A model generated the notes under the pieces. That model did no database searches, was not told the origin of the DNA, and saw nothing but the letters and a program-made list of their open reading frames with translations. The translations under genes were made by a program, and so were the position numbers. From Inia geoffrensis (taxonomy: Eukaryota; Chordata; Mammalia; Artiodactyla; Iniidae), in NCBI GenBank assembly GCA_036417435.1, contig CM070899.1, positions 69,415,001-69,479,000 of the forward strand: a stretch of DNA of 64,000 nucleotides, read 5' to 3'. Every line of letters begins with the position of its first letter. The stretch's first letter is position 1. This document shows, piece by piece, positions 11,961 to 23,569 of this stretch.

Positions 11961-14900
11961 GCCAAGTGTCTACTGTCTTAAGAATGTTCAAGAGATCAGG
12001 ACATCAAAAGTAGACTCTAATAGGCAGAGTATGAGAGACGACTGTGTGAACACCACCCTAAGACACAGAGCACTGACTTCATTTATAGTCATTATCAAAT
12101 TAGCCACCCAAAGACCTGGGCCCCCCCCAAATGTGGAGAAAATGGCTAGCTACTTAAATTTAAGGAGAAGGTTTGGCAAGCATTTGCAGAATGGATTCTG
12201 AAATATCATGGCACAGTAAGCCAGAAACTAATGTCACACATAGAAGTTTCCCCCTAGAGCTGATAAAATTGGTTTCATATGATGCTTTCTTTCTTTCTGG
12301 CTTTTTTTGCTCTTCTTGTTTCTTTTATATGTCTCCTATTTTTTTCTGTACCATCGTTCACATTCCTTGACTCTGTCCTGTCACAGTTTTTTTTCCACCA
12401 CATCAACTTGCTTTTTCCACTTTTTTCCTTTCTCTCTGTATTAAAAAATGACTGTTATTTCTCTTTCTACACTTTTTCCTGTTCCAAACAGTCATACAGC
12501 CTCTGTCCCCATTTCTTTCTACTAAGAGATTGTTTTTCCTCAGCCTGTAGATCTATCCTGCACACCTCCCACACTGTTTTCCTAATATGACTTGGGGAGG
12601 AAAATGGTAGGAGGGAATAAACTACTAGGTTCCTTGATCTTATTTTCATGCACATATTTTAGCAATAGAAAGTAAATATTATGAAAAAACTCAGGAAATC
12701 AGAAAAGTTCATTTCTAAATATACTCCTTTTTACGTTTTAATTTTTGGTACCGTAGGTTGTTCTTTGATGATTTCACAGAAATGAAAAAAATTAAATTTA
12801 ATCTCTGTATCAACTAATCTCATTTTTCGGCCTTTGACCTTATGTTAAGTTGGTGATGCCCTCATGGATCCTCAAAAATGAGGCCCACATGAGAAATCGT
12901 TACCTGATTCCTATTTCTAATTGATGAAAACAGTTCAAAGAGCATGGGTATAATAATAAATTTTAAAAATTGACTGCTCCCTTCTGGGGAGGAATGCAAA
13001 TAAAAAATCCTTGTGTTTGGAAATCCACCTCCCCACCCTACCTCCCACCATTATTCTAGCTTTCCCTGCAGGTGTATGAGGAAGTAGAAACCTACTTTCA
13101 CTGATTATGTCATCATTTTCCTATAGAGCTGAGCAGCTCTCTTGGGGAAAATAATTTATTATCTTTCTTTATGATGTAGAACTGGAAGAATCTCTTTTCT
13201 GTCTCAGCCTTTGGGAGTTTATGGGACAAGGTGGCATGTTATCCCATACTCATTAGTGTGCTGGTAAATGTTTAACACCCAACTCTCTGAAAAAAAGTAT
13301 TATAAATTTTAATGATATAAAAGGTGTAGCATATAATTTACAAATAATAATAAAATGTACAATACCCTTTATTATAAATTCCAAATAGCCAGTTATATCT
13401 CACAGAATAACTTTGTCTTTTTTTCACCTAAATTCTTGCATCCTGTAGATGCAACCTATTGTTGCAAATGATGAATAAGTATAGTTCTGACATGGCTGTT
13501 GGTTTATCATTTTTTTATATGAACATGAAGATGAAAATGAAACAACAAAGATGGAGGTCAGAACTTCACATGCTCACCAGTGACATGAATGAGTTCTTTG
13601 CTGAGTTGAATAGCGGTTTTGAATACTGGAAGAAAGTTTCCTGTGTGTGTTTGTGTGTGTGTGTGTGCACGCATGCATGTCTGTGCTCTTCACATGGCAG
13701 TGGCAGGTTTCAAGGGTAGCAAGAGAGGACAAATTCTAGTCTCCAGAGCTTGAATCACGTTTGCTTACATCATGTTGGCCAAAGAAAGTCACACGCCCAA
13801 TCTCAGAGTCAGAGTGAAGGCACTAAAAATTACAGGGTAACTGAATGGACATGGATACAGGGAAGGAAATAATTGCCAGTCATTTTATGTATTCATTCTA
13901 TCATAGATGCATTCAGCTCCATCCCAGAAAACCCACAGAACCATGTTAAACTATAGGGACATGTAAATGTATTTAGTGTGGAGTTTGTAGGTAGGCATTT
14001 CCAGGGTCTCTTCTACTGCCCCACAGTATCAGGTTGAGGGATGGTATCTCTGTGATTCTCTTGGCTTTATCCTCTTTGTCATAAGATAGCTGCCCACATT
14101 CTAGACATCATGGCCTTATAAAACTTTGAATAAAGGCAGAAGGTATCTGAGAGGTCAGGGCAGTGAGAGAGCTTAATTTACATGACCCATTCTTTCATTA
14201 GGAAGGAAAAAGTGTTCCCAGAAGCAGCCAGTAGACTGCCCCTATGTGTCATTGGCCAGAATTAGGTCACATGACCTCCCCTAGCTTTGGGTGGCTGGGA
14301 TACCAATTTTCAGGCTTTCTCCAAGAAGGATGGGAATAGCTCTGAGGGATAGGCAACTATGACTGAGCAGGACCCATTAATAGCCTACTATAATTAAGAG
14401 TCAAGTCAGTGTCCCCTCTCATGCACTTGTATCACTCAGTTCAAGGATTAGAGGCACAGCAGAGTTTAGTTTGCATAGCTTGGGTCATGTCATCACCCCT
14501 TTACCAGAGGAGGAAATGAACTGTTCCTTTTTTTGTACATCTAGTGGACCAAAGATGTGATAGTAATTCCCTCTACCAAAAAATGAAATGCCATTTCTCC
14601 AAGAGAGGGATGGATATAGAATGACAAAAACCACTACACCGCCATCATAGGACGTATTCTCCATTATGGGGGATAGATCTTTTGAATGGGAAGATACACT
14701 TTTCTGCCTAACTAGAAGTAACATCTCTGCTACATCACATACTCTCTCCTGACACAAAAATATATGATTTGAAGTTATGGTAAGCTAAATAAATGTTAAA
14801 ATCCATAGATGATTTTTGACAAACTTGCTTTGCTAGAATGAACTGATTCTCTTACTGGGTGTCCTTTGGTTCATATTTGTTAGAATATTGATCACACCTC

Positions 14901-15225
14901 TGAGGGAGACTTATAATGAACTGTGATGCAGTGAACCTTGTTCCATACAGTGCAAGGACGAGGTAATAATTCCTTTGGCAGTTCCTCAGACTGTGCCTTG
15001 TGATACCTCTTTTATTGTGATCTGGAATACATTTTTCTAATACCTTTTGCTCTGTAATTTTTCATGTGTGTATGGTATACATACCAACGAATTCTGCCAG
15101 CAACTAATTAAATTTTCTCTAAATCAATCTTTCACATGCAGGAGGAAAACAAATATTGGATTTGTGATTAAATAAGGGTTTAGAGGTATAGGGTTTCATC
15201 TTTCAGTCGCTGTTTTTATATTGTC
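11961..15225. other. Unassigned intron DNA
   Basis: No gene supported. It contains a C9 run at about 12120-12129, a strongly pyrimidine-rich stretch at 12280-12480, and a (TG)n microsatellite at about 13641-13668. The rest shows no repeat I recognise. Confidence 0.45.
13641..13668 (+). repeat. (TG)n microsatellite
   Basis: Imperfect TG dinucleotide run with one TTT interruption, followed by GCACGCATGCATG. Confidence 0.85.
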
Positions 15226-15242
15226 TCCTTGTCTTATTTATT

Positions 15243-15448
15243 TATTTATTTTTTTTGCGGTAGGTGGGCCTCTCACTGTTGTGGCCTCTCCCGCTGAGGA
15301 GCACAGGCTCCGGACGCGCAGGCTCAGCAGCCATGGCTCACGGGCCTAGCCACTCAGCGACATGTGGGATCCTCCCGGACGGGGGCACGAACCCGTGTCC
15401 CCTGCATCGGCAGGCGGACTCTCAACCACTGCGCCACCAGGGAAGCCC
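15243..15448 (-). mobile_element. CHR-type SINE, short form
   Basis: Reverse-oriented short-form copy with a T-rich tail containing (TTTA) units at the left and the tRNA-like head at the right. The 17-bp target-site duplication (15226-15242 and 15449-15465, TCCTTGTCTTATTTATT with one mismatch) fixes the boundaries. Its head faces the head of the next SINE across 32 bp. Confidence 0.95.
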
Positions 15449-15480
15449 TCCTTTTCTTATTTATTAGTAAGTAATTATAG

Positions 15481-15812
15481 GGACTTCCCTAGTGGTGCAG
15501 TGGTTAAGAATCCGCCTGCCAGTGCAGGGGACACGGGTTCAAGCCCTGGTCTGGGACGATCCCATATGCCGCGGAGCAACTAAGCTCATGCACCACAATT
15601 ACTAAGCCTGCACTCTAGAGCCTGCGAGCCACAACTACTGAAGCCCACGTGCCTAGAGCACATGCTCCACAACAAAGAGAAGCCACCGCGATGAGAAGCC
15701 CGCGCACCGTAACAGAGTAGCCCCTGCTCGCCACAACTAGAGAAACTCCACACGCAGCAACAAAGACCCAACGCAGCCAAAAAATAAATAAATAAATTTA
15801 TTTAAAAAATAA
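15481..15812 (+). mobile_element. CHR-type SINE, long form
   Basis: Sense long-form copy. It starts GGACTTCCCTAGTGGTGCAG and continues through 'CACAACTACTGAAGCCC' and AAAGACCCAACGCAGCC to an (AAAT)n tail. TAATTATAG at 15472-15480 and 15813-15821 is the target-site duplication. It has more substitutions in the head than the short forms, so it is probably older. Confidence 0.95.
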
Positions 15813-15821
15813 TAATTATAG

Positions 15822-16000
15822 TAATGTCGATTACTTATTACACTTTACTACATGCCAGGCCCTGTTTGACAACTTTACAGACAGCCACATGATTTACTTG
15901 CACATAGGTAAGGAAGATGACACCAAGCATGGGTCAGTAATGACCATTAAGTAATTGAGCTAAGTGGGCCTGACCTGTTCTTCCTGACCTCAGATGTGTT
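15822..16000 (-). repeat. MIR, antisense
   Basis: The order 'CTACATGCCAGGCCCTG... CAACTTTACA... GACACCAAGCATGGGTCA... TAAGTAATTGAGC' corresponds to a reverse-complement MIR body. It is fairly divergent. Confidence 0.6.
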
Positions 16001-16419
16001 CGTAACCCCATGGTTCCATCTTGGGGCTGGGGACTGTACTGTGGTGGAGGAAGCACCCCAAATCTGTTGGTAGGAAATGCGTCCCTGGAGGAGCGACCCC
16101 TATATACCATCCCAACACGGACACATGTACACACATACAGATGTATCTGGTGTATGTTCCAACCTGAATAGGCTGTAAAATTGTATCCTGGAAGGCGGAT
16201 CACAGCCCATAGCTGGTTCTTGCCTGTCTCTGTAACTGCCTGCTTGCCACCCCTCCATTTTTCTCTCCTCCTTTCCTGTGTATTTGAAGAATGGGGCTAC
16301 AGTCTGGCACATAATGTGGTATGAGCTGGCTGGCTAGAGAGTGGGAGAAGAGATAGCAAGCAAAGTAATTTTAGGAGAACAGCAGAACCAAGTCCTTCTG
16401 CTGTACAATAGCTTTTTCC

Positions 16420-16652
16420 CCCTCCTTAATTATAAAGGGATTACACATATGTAGTGAAAAGTTTGAAAAATGAAAAAAAAAATCTTTCACAATCCCATTC
16501 CTAGATATATCTACAGTTAATGTTTTTCGATTCTCTTCAAATCCTTTTTCTATGACTGCATTTAGTCTTAACAAAATAAGGGCTTCATTGTCTATATTAT
16601 TTTATAATCTTCCTTTGCACTTACTGGAGCATCAGGATAAATTTCTCACAAC
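16420..16652 (-). repeat. Ancient interspersed repeat, family uncertain
   Basis: The arrangement 'GAAAAGTTTGAAAAATG... ATCTTTCACAATCCCATTCC... CTACAGTTAATGTTTTTCG... TTACTGGAGCATCAGG' resembles a common ancient mammalian repeat, possibly of L1/HAL1 origin. I cannot name the family or orientation with certainty. The L1 3'-end insertion that follows lands at its right edge. Confidence 0.4.
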
Positions 16653-16665
16653 ATTAAATATTTCA

Positions 16666-16940
16666 GGTGGGGGGTGGGATGAATTGGGAGATTGGGACTG
16701 AAATATATACACTAATATGTATAAAATAGATAACTAATAAGAGCCTGCTGTGTAGCACAGGGAACTCCACTTTGCTGTACAGTAGAAACTAACACAACAT
16801 TGTAAAACAACTATACCCCAGTAAAAAATAAAATAGTATGACTGTTGGGAGTAGACAAGTCTGGATATAAATCTCCAGGCTATCATATACTAGCTTTGTG
16901 TCCCTGGAAAAGTTGTGTCCTCCCTCTTAAAAAAAAAAAA
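16666..16940 (+). mobile_element. 5'-truncated L1 3' end carrying a 3' transduction
   Basis: The first part (about 16666-16833) is a laurasiatherian L1 3' UTR end, with 'TAACACAACATTGTAAAACA', ACTATACCCCAGTAAAA and an AATAAAA signal. It is followed by about 107 bp of non-L1 DNA, including a MIR-like piece, and an A13 tail. One 13-bp duplication, ATTAAATATTTCA at 16653-16665 and 16941-16953, encloses the whole unit. The non-L1 DNA therefore arrived with the L1, which is the signature of a 3' transduction. Confidence 0.8.
16838..16927 (+). repeat. MIR fragment inside the transduced segment
   Basis: 'TCTGGATATAAATCTCCAGG... CATATACTAGCTTTGTGTCC... GGAAAAGTTGTGTCC' matches the central MIR pattern (mixed-gap TGGATTTGAATC... 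ACTAGCTGTGTGACC... GGCAAGTTAC). It lies between the L1 end and the A13 tail, so it came from the source locus of the transduction. Confidence 0.6.
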
Positions 16941-16964
16941 ATTAAATATTTCATTTCCCACTGT

Positions 16965-17240
16965 CCATTCATTTGTTCGTTCATTCAGAATGTATTTACT
17001 GAGAACTTCATATATGATTGGCCTTGAATTTTAAAGGTGGCATAGTGGTACATTAAAGTGACTCAATTTATTTACTTTTCTATTAATGGCTATTAATTCA
17101 CTCAATAGACAAATATATATTGAGCACCTGTTATTAACCTGACCTGTTCTAGGTGCTGAGGATATAGCAGTGAATGATGCAGCTAAGATCCTTGCTCCTT
17201 GGAAGGTTACCCTGAGGGAAACAGTAGTCAGTCTCCATGT
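16965..17240 (-). repeat. Two short L2 3' ends, antisense
   Basis: Two adjacent starts of the reverse-complement L2 end are visible. The first, at about 16965-17030, reads 'TTCATTTGTTCGTTCATTCA... TTTACTGAGAAC'. The second, at about 17090-17240, reads 'TATATTGAGCACCTG... TTCTAGGTGCTGAGGATATA... CAGTGAATGATGC'. Confidence 0.65.
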
Positions 17241-17241
17241 A

Positions 17242-18197
17242 AATATATGCACAGGAAAGGTGAGGGCCTGTATGAAATCTGTTTGCATCCGATTTCCATC
17301 TCCTTGATATTTGTCCAAAGTTTGGTTCATTGATGGTTCTTGCCACTCCCATGTTCAGTGGTGACATGGATTAAATTCTCTTTATACAATACTTTACTGT
17401 TCTTTCAGTAGAATTTTTCGAAATGAAACATTAATGTTTCTGCTTCATCTGCCATCTTGAACCAGAAGACTTCTTAGCTTAAATGATTAGAAAGGCATTT
17501 CCTAATCAAATAAATATACTCTTATATTTCTTTCTGATTTATTTATTTAACTACTTATCTTATATTTAATTCCTTTAGCATGTATTTTGGTTGGTTGTAG
17601 AGATTTCAGTTTATTTTTCTCCAATATTTTGAAATCCATAATCATAGTACATTATATGTATTCAGTAAGTTATAACTGTTACTCTAATTATTAATAGAAT
17701 CAGAATATTCTGATTTCTATTGGGAAATATTTCAAATAGTAATTCTATAGCCAGATTACACAGTGCCCATAGACATGTTTGTTACATTAAGTATTTGGAG
17801 TGGTTTTGGCATATATGTTTAGGAAGAATTGTATTTTCAAAGTGTAATTCTTTGAAGCTACTTACATTGAAATTATTTAAAGTATACTGGCTGTAGGAAC
17901 TTACAGAATGGAGTGAAGAAATTGTTCCAGAGAAGCAGTGAAACAAAATCCTAGACAAAGTCTTGTCAATTCACAAATTAATGAAATATATGAATAACTG
18001 TTAGCTGTGAGTAGTATTTGTTTACATTTCAGTAATGTTCTCCAGATCAATAAAGTGAGTCATTTCATAACTAAGAAAGAAAATTATATTCTAAAGTAGA
18101 TGTCAAAATAGCCTATTCTTAATAGTTTTGAAATAAATGAAAAGTTTCTCAATGAATAATGAGGGGAACTAGCGTGAAGGTGTGCTGTTTATGGAGG
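17242..18197. other. Unassigned intron DNA
   Basis: AT-rich sequence without a recognisable repeat or exon. Confidence 0.45.
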
Positions 18198-18570
18198 ATT
18201 CATTCAACAATTGTTTATTGACTATCTGCTCTGAGTCTGGCTTTGTCCTGGATACTGGGATAGAGCAGTAAACCAAACACATAGTTTGTGCTCAGATGAG
18301 GTCACGTTTTAGTGATCAGAGAGATACGATACATGCACATGATGAGATTATAACATAAACATGTTTGGGCATATACCAGTACCAGATGGTATGTGCCAGT
18401 GGACTGTTAGGTGGAAGAGTGTTTCAGGCAAAGGGAACAGCAAGAATGAAGACCATGAGGCAGCGTGCCTGGTAGTTGAAATGCCCCGATAAGAGTGACT
18501 GAGTGGAGAGTGGAGAGTAGTAGTTGATAAGAGAGAGAGGTGAACTAAGCCAAGATCGTGTGGTTTTCTA
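18198..18570 (-). repeat. L2 3' end, antisense
   Basis: It begins ATTCATTCAACAATTGTTTA and continues through GGATACTGGGATAGAGCAG and then GTGTTTCAGGCAAAGGGAAC and AGGCAGCGTGCCTGGTAG. These are the reverse complement of the L2 3' UTR in the correct order. Confidence 0.8.
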
Positions 18571-19164
18571 TTGATTTTGCGAATCAGCATATTTAGTTTT
18601 CCTTGCTTAATCTAAAGTTTTATAGAGGTGATAAGGACAAGATTCTCTGGTAAGTCAACTGAGGAAATACCCATAGTGGCACAAAAACTGAGGATTAGGC
18701 CCCGGATGCCTGGAGTTTCTATATTGGGGAAACATGCTTCTCCAGTGTGAGCAGTCTGCCAAAGTCATCGTAAACATTTGAGTGTTCGAGTGTGTCTGGG
18801 CTGTAACCTCTGCAGGGAAAGGAAATCCTGATTTCTAAAAATAAAGACTGCTTTTATTTTAAGAGTCAAAGGGGAACAGACTGTCCCAGTAAATAGAGGC
18901 CATTGACATGTTTTAATTGTGAAATTAGAATATGAAGAGAGATCATCACTTTAAATCCGTGGATCGCTAGATACCACTTTTTTTTTTATTTTAGATACCA
19001 CTTTTTAAAATGTCTCCGGACATATTTTATAACCTCCATTGAGAAGTCATAAATTGGTTTTCAGTACTGATAGGTTGGTAATGTTAAAGGAAAATGAAAC
19101 AGTAGTTAAATTCCTCTAATACTTTTGTGAGGTAAAATAGCTCGCTTTGTTGTGACTTATAAAT

Positions 19165-19820
19165 CTATTCATGCATTCAGTACTTCATACTGAGCACATG
19201 CTATGTACCAGACACTATTCTAGGCTCTTAAGTTATAATAGTGAATAAGATGGAAAAAGTCCCTGCTCTAGTGGAACGTATATTCTAGTTGGAAACAGAT
19301 AATAATTTTTAAAAAATGAAGATAGATACATTATATAACTTCAGATAGTGATGACTTCTCGGAAGCAAAAGGAGGCAGGATAAAAGAAATCAGTTAGAGG
19401 AGCTGTTATTTTACTTAGGGTGGTCAGGGAAAGCTTCACTGAGGAGGGGACGCTTGAGCAACATGAAGGAATTTGTCGTGTGAACCTCAGGAAAAGGAGT
19501 ATTTCAAGCAGGAGGAGAAGAGCAGGTGCAAAAGCCCAGAGGAAGAATTTTTTATGATTTATTTGAAGAACAGTAATGGGGCCAGGGTAGAGGAAGAGCT
19601 GTAGAACATGAGAGCAGAGAGGTAATAACTGGAGTAAGAGCACTGTGGGCTCTGGTTACCACTGTGGGATGGTTTTAAGTATGAAGACAAGCCATCAGAG
19701 GGCTTTGATCTGATGATACTTGTTTTAAAAGGATGACTCCAAGTCCTGTGTGTAGAATAGACCGTGGGATCAAGAGTAGGAGCAGGTAGCTTGAGCAATT
19801 ATTGGGGTTTGGATGAGAGA
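19165..19820 (-). repeat. L2 3' UTR, antisense
   Basis: The run of L2 reverse-complement landmarks is nearly continuous: 'GCACATGCTATGTACCAGAC', TCCCTGCTCTAGTGGAACGT, GGGTGGTCAGGGAAAGCTTC, 'GCAGGTGCAAAAGCCCAGAGG' shortened at its end, and AAGCCATCAGAGGGCTTTGA. This is the longest and clearest L2 fossil in the window. Confidence 0.82.
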
Positions 19821-20660
19821 TGGTGGCTCGGACTAGGGACATGGCAGTGGAGATGGTGAAAATTTTAAAATTTGGAGTATATTGTACTTTTTTGTAGAGC
19901 TAACAGAATTTGTTGATGGATCACACATGAAGTGAGAGAGAAAGAGGAAACTTAAAGATATTTCTAAGGTTTTTGACCCAACAACTGAATGTTGGTGCCA
20001 TTCCTTCTGAGCAGCAGGGAGGACATCAGGAGTTCCATTGTGAACACGTGAACGTGAAGACCTCATAGGTATACCTACCCAGAGATGTTGAGTGTTGTTA
20101 GATTGATGGGTCTGTGTTTCAGGGGAAATCTCATTAACAGAGATGGACATTTGTATCACCAGACCCAGAGTATGATGATACAAATGTCTTTCATCATTAA
20201 AGCCAGAAGACTGGATGAGGCCCTCTAGGAGAGTGATTATAAATAGAGAAAATAAAACTTCCTGAAGAATGAGCCCTGGACACTGTAGCATCTAAGAGGT
20301 TGGAAAGAAGAGAAAGTTTTGGTAAACATGACTGAAAAGTTATATAGCCTATCAAGTAGGAGTAAAAGCAAGAGAATGCACTATTGCAGAATCAAGGGAA
20401 GAAGGTGTTTTGAAGGAGGAGGAAATGAACCACTGAGTCAAATTCTGCTGAGATGTTGCCTGTGAGGACTGAAAGCCACCCATGGAATCTGGCAATGTGA
20501 AGGTCATTGACAGTCTTATTAAGAGATTGGCTTGAGAGTAGAGGCTGGGCAGACAGCTTGCCTGCAGTCACTTCAAGTGAGAGTGTATGCATTGAGCACC
20601 AGTACTTCTTGGAAGGAGAATTTCTCTAAATGGGATGAGGGAGATGGGATGGACTTTGGA
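19821..20660 (-). repeat. Ancient repeat continuing from the L2, family uncertain
   Basis: The sequence carries phrases I associate with a common ancient mammalian repeat found next to L2 ends: 'GGCTCGGACTAGGGACATGG', 'GACAGAGATGGACATTTG', 'GAATGAGCCCTGGACACTG', 'GAAGGTCATTGACAGTC'. It may be a longer ancient LINE of the L2/CR1 group. I cannot settle this without a library search. Confidence 0.5.
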
Positions 20661-22857
20661 GTGCAATACATCTTGAGTGTTTTGCTGGCAATCTGAATCT
20701 GATTGTTGAGTTTGAAGTTTCATAAAGCATGGTGTTCTGATTCTTATCTTGTTCCAGTCTCAACTAATGAATTTCCTTTTCTACGAATTTGAAGTGAGAT
20801 ATCAAATTTCTTTTGATTCTCATTTTCTTGATTCTCTGTGTTCATCAAATTACAGTTTGTTTTCAGTGCTAATATAATCACTATGGCACACATATATATA
20901 GTGAACTTTAAAATACCGTATTCAATTCAAATGTTTGTTGTAAATTTTATATGCACTCATTCCCTCCCAGTGAAAAGGAATATGAATTAGTGCAGTGACT
21001 GGATGTAGATGAAATGACATCATCACGGGCTGCACTCTTATAAACTCCCAGTTGCTTTGAGAATACATTAGAGAATTTTGATAACTTGCAGTTGCTGAGC
21101 TAATTCAGATCACCCAGATTTCTCAGATTTCACACTGTAAACTAGATTCCTTTCAAGAGGATTTTACTCTGCCCTCTTTTAAAGGCAAATAGAAACTTAC
21201 CTCAAAATGTCTCACTTAAAACATGTTCCACACTGACTACCATCTTTACTGTGCTGTGATTAGTATAAGCAAATTAGATCATAAAATTTCCAAGGGAACA
21301 GGATGAAGAATGGCAAGAAGTTAGCTTTTGGGGGGATTATCTGTGATAACTAAGATAAAGTCATGAATTTTAGGCAGAGAAAATAGAGAGGATATCTTAG
21401 ATTTTCATGAAGGTGGGGACTATTTGTCTATTGTTTACAACTGTGTCTCCAGGCACCCAATAAAATAAAAATATAAACTTGTACTGGAATAACTTAGGTC
21501 ACGAGGTATTAGTATAGCTATTGGCAGGCTAGCTATCATTGTTTTTCTTCTTGAAAATACAAGTTATTTTATATTAGCATATGTATTTATAGGTGACCTT
21601 TGATGTGTATGAAAAATGAAAGAAACTAACCTACTTAATGCTAAATCATAGTGTAGGGTTTCACCTGTATATTCATCTGTACTATCTACTCTAAATCAAA
21701 GAACACAAACATCTATAGCTGTTTTTTTTTCCCCTCAATGTTTCATCCTTTACTTCCACCTCACTTGGGATCCAGTGTACTTGCTCTCTCTCACCATTTT
21801 TCAGATTTAATCTTTGCAAGTTATCTATATATGCCTTTATGAGCGACAGTATCAGAAGATTGGTCAGTTTTGCTGGAAATATGATACATTTCTCTGTGAC
21901 CCAATAACTTGAATCAAGGTCCAAGCCATCACAGATATTTGTAAGAGCCTTTGCAGGTTTCTTTTTAATATAAGCTTAGACAGGTCTTTGTAGCTGGGGT
22001 CAAAACCTTTTCTTGACAAAGAGCTCAGCTGAGGACATCTGGCCACTTAGAAATGAATTGAAAGGCTAATTTATTAAATGTTACTTCTGGTGGGGTGGCA
22101 GGTGGTTTTATTGTCTTTGGCCACTCCTGACTCTTCCAAAAGCTATAGCATTCTTTCCAGAAGCTGTATAGCATTTTACAAGGGGAGAAAAAATTATTTC
22201 CTATCTTGGGGAACATCAAAGTAAATGAGAGAAAATGTTTTAATTTTGATCCTATAAATCAGATGCACTGCCTGCTTATCAGTGCAAAGAAGAAGGAAAA
22301 AAAAAATACACCAGCTCCTTGGGGATTTGGTTTTAAGGAAATGAGATTTTTTATCCACAGAACCAAAGGATCATTAACAGCACAATCAGAACAATGGAAT
22401 TCCACAGTAGGGATGCCAACATCCAAATCTATGACCCTTGCTTGGTTTTAATACAGTACTTGGAAGTAACGCAGTAATATTATAGTATAAATAAATACAA
22501 GGAAGGGAGTTGTTTAAAAATCAGTTAATTTATTTTCACCAAAAATAGGTTAGTTTTGAAGAAACATATCTTACATATAATGAATATATGTATCAGAAAA
22601 TTCACAAAACTGGGAGTGAAGAAGGTCTTAGCCTACCTAGCCTTCTGAGTTCCAGGATGTGGCTAGAGTCAATTAGAAATTACATGAGCTGTATTGGAGC
22701 TACAAGGACCCAAGCAGAAACAGGAGAACACTGAGCATGCCTGACGTATGCAGCTGAGTTGTCCCTCCTCTGGAGTTTTTGACGAAGAACAGAGTGGCTG
22801 GAAAGTCTCGCTTTTATTATAGCTAACTTACTTATAACTAAATGTTGTAATTATTAT
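20661..22857. other. Unassigned intron DNA
   Basis: No supported gene. A possible short sense L2 end lies at about 21410-21470 (GTGGGGACTATTTGTC... CAGGCACCCAATAAA), of low confidence. An A-run with GAAG lies near 22287-22305. Confidence 0.4.
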
Positions 22858-22970
22858 CTATAATAACAACAACAAACACTTATCAAGCATTTACCGTGGG
22901 TCTGGCCCTATTAGAAATACTTTACATATGTTCATTTAATCGCTACAGTGGTCCTGGGAGGCAATCAATC
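22858..22970 (-). repeat. MIR, antisense
   Basis: 'CTTATCAAGCATTTACCGTG... ACTTTACATATGTTCATTTA... CAGTGGTCCTGGGAGG' follows the reverse-complement MIR end. Confidence 0.65.
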
Positions 22971-23569
22971 AATAAACAACTGAACAAGTATATGTGTGTA
23001 TGTATTGAATATATATATGTATTCATATACATGGCTGATGTATATCACATATATACACATATATGTGTCAAATATAGAAATATGATTTGGACACAAGTTT
23101 CTTTATAAACATTAATTAGGATAATGTGCATGGTGGGTTTTCAAGAAGGGCATAGCGTATGACACATTTTCCAAATTTATTTCCAGCCTTATTGTCATAG
23201 AGCTTCATAGAGCTTCTCATGGAGTAAATACATATGCTTTGAGAGATGTTAATTTAGTCATTGAACTCAGGTCTAGGTCTAAGTCCAGGGGATTCTTAAA
23301 TGAATGAGTGTTTTGTTGGGTTTCACGTGATATCAGAGCTGCAAAGCAGCTCCTGCCGCAGGCTTTGGACCCAGTGCGTATGACCATGGGATCTGAAGGG
23401 GTGATGGCAGCAATACTTTTCTCTACCCTTAATCAAAGGAGACTTAGAGCCATGATTTTTAAGGATAATAAAGAACATGAAAGATTTCTGCACAGATGTT
23501 TGCTCTGCTGGGAACTCCAGCCTCCTGCCACCCTCCATCTGGAGTTACTGAGTTTGAGCATTGGATCTG
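22971..23569. other. Unassigned intron DNA with an AT-rich low-complexity stretch
   Basis: About 22990-23070 is (ATAT/GTGT) low-complexity DNA. An 11-bp direct repeat (CATAGAGCTTC) lies around 23197-23218. The open frame across 23308-23829 runs into an L2 and shows no protein family resemblance. Confidence 0.5.

Noticed and set aside
15481..15560. Possible tRNA gene (A and B boxes present).
   Set aside because: The boxes belong to the tRNA-derived SINE head; no anticodon arm or acceptor stem pairs.
19833..20291. A 152-codon minus-strand open frame.
   Set aside because: It lies in an ancient repeat next to L2 and shows no protein family; length is compatible with chance.
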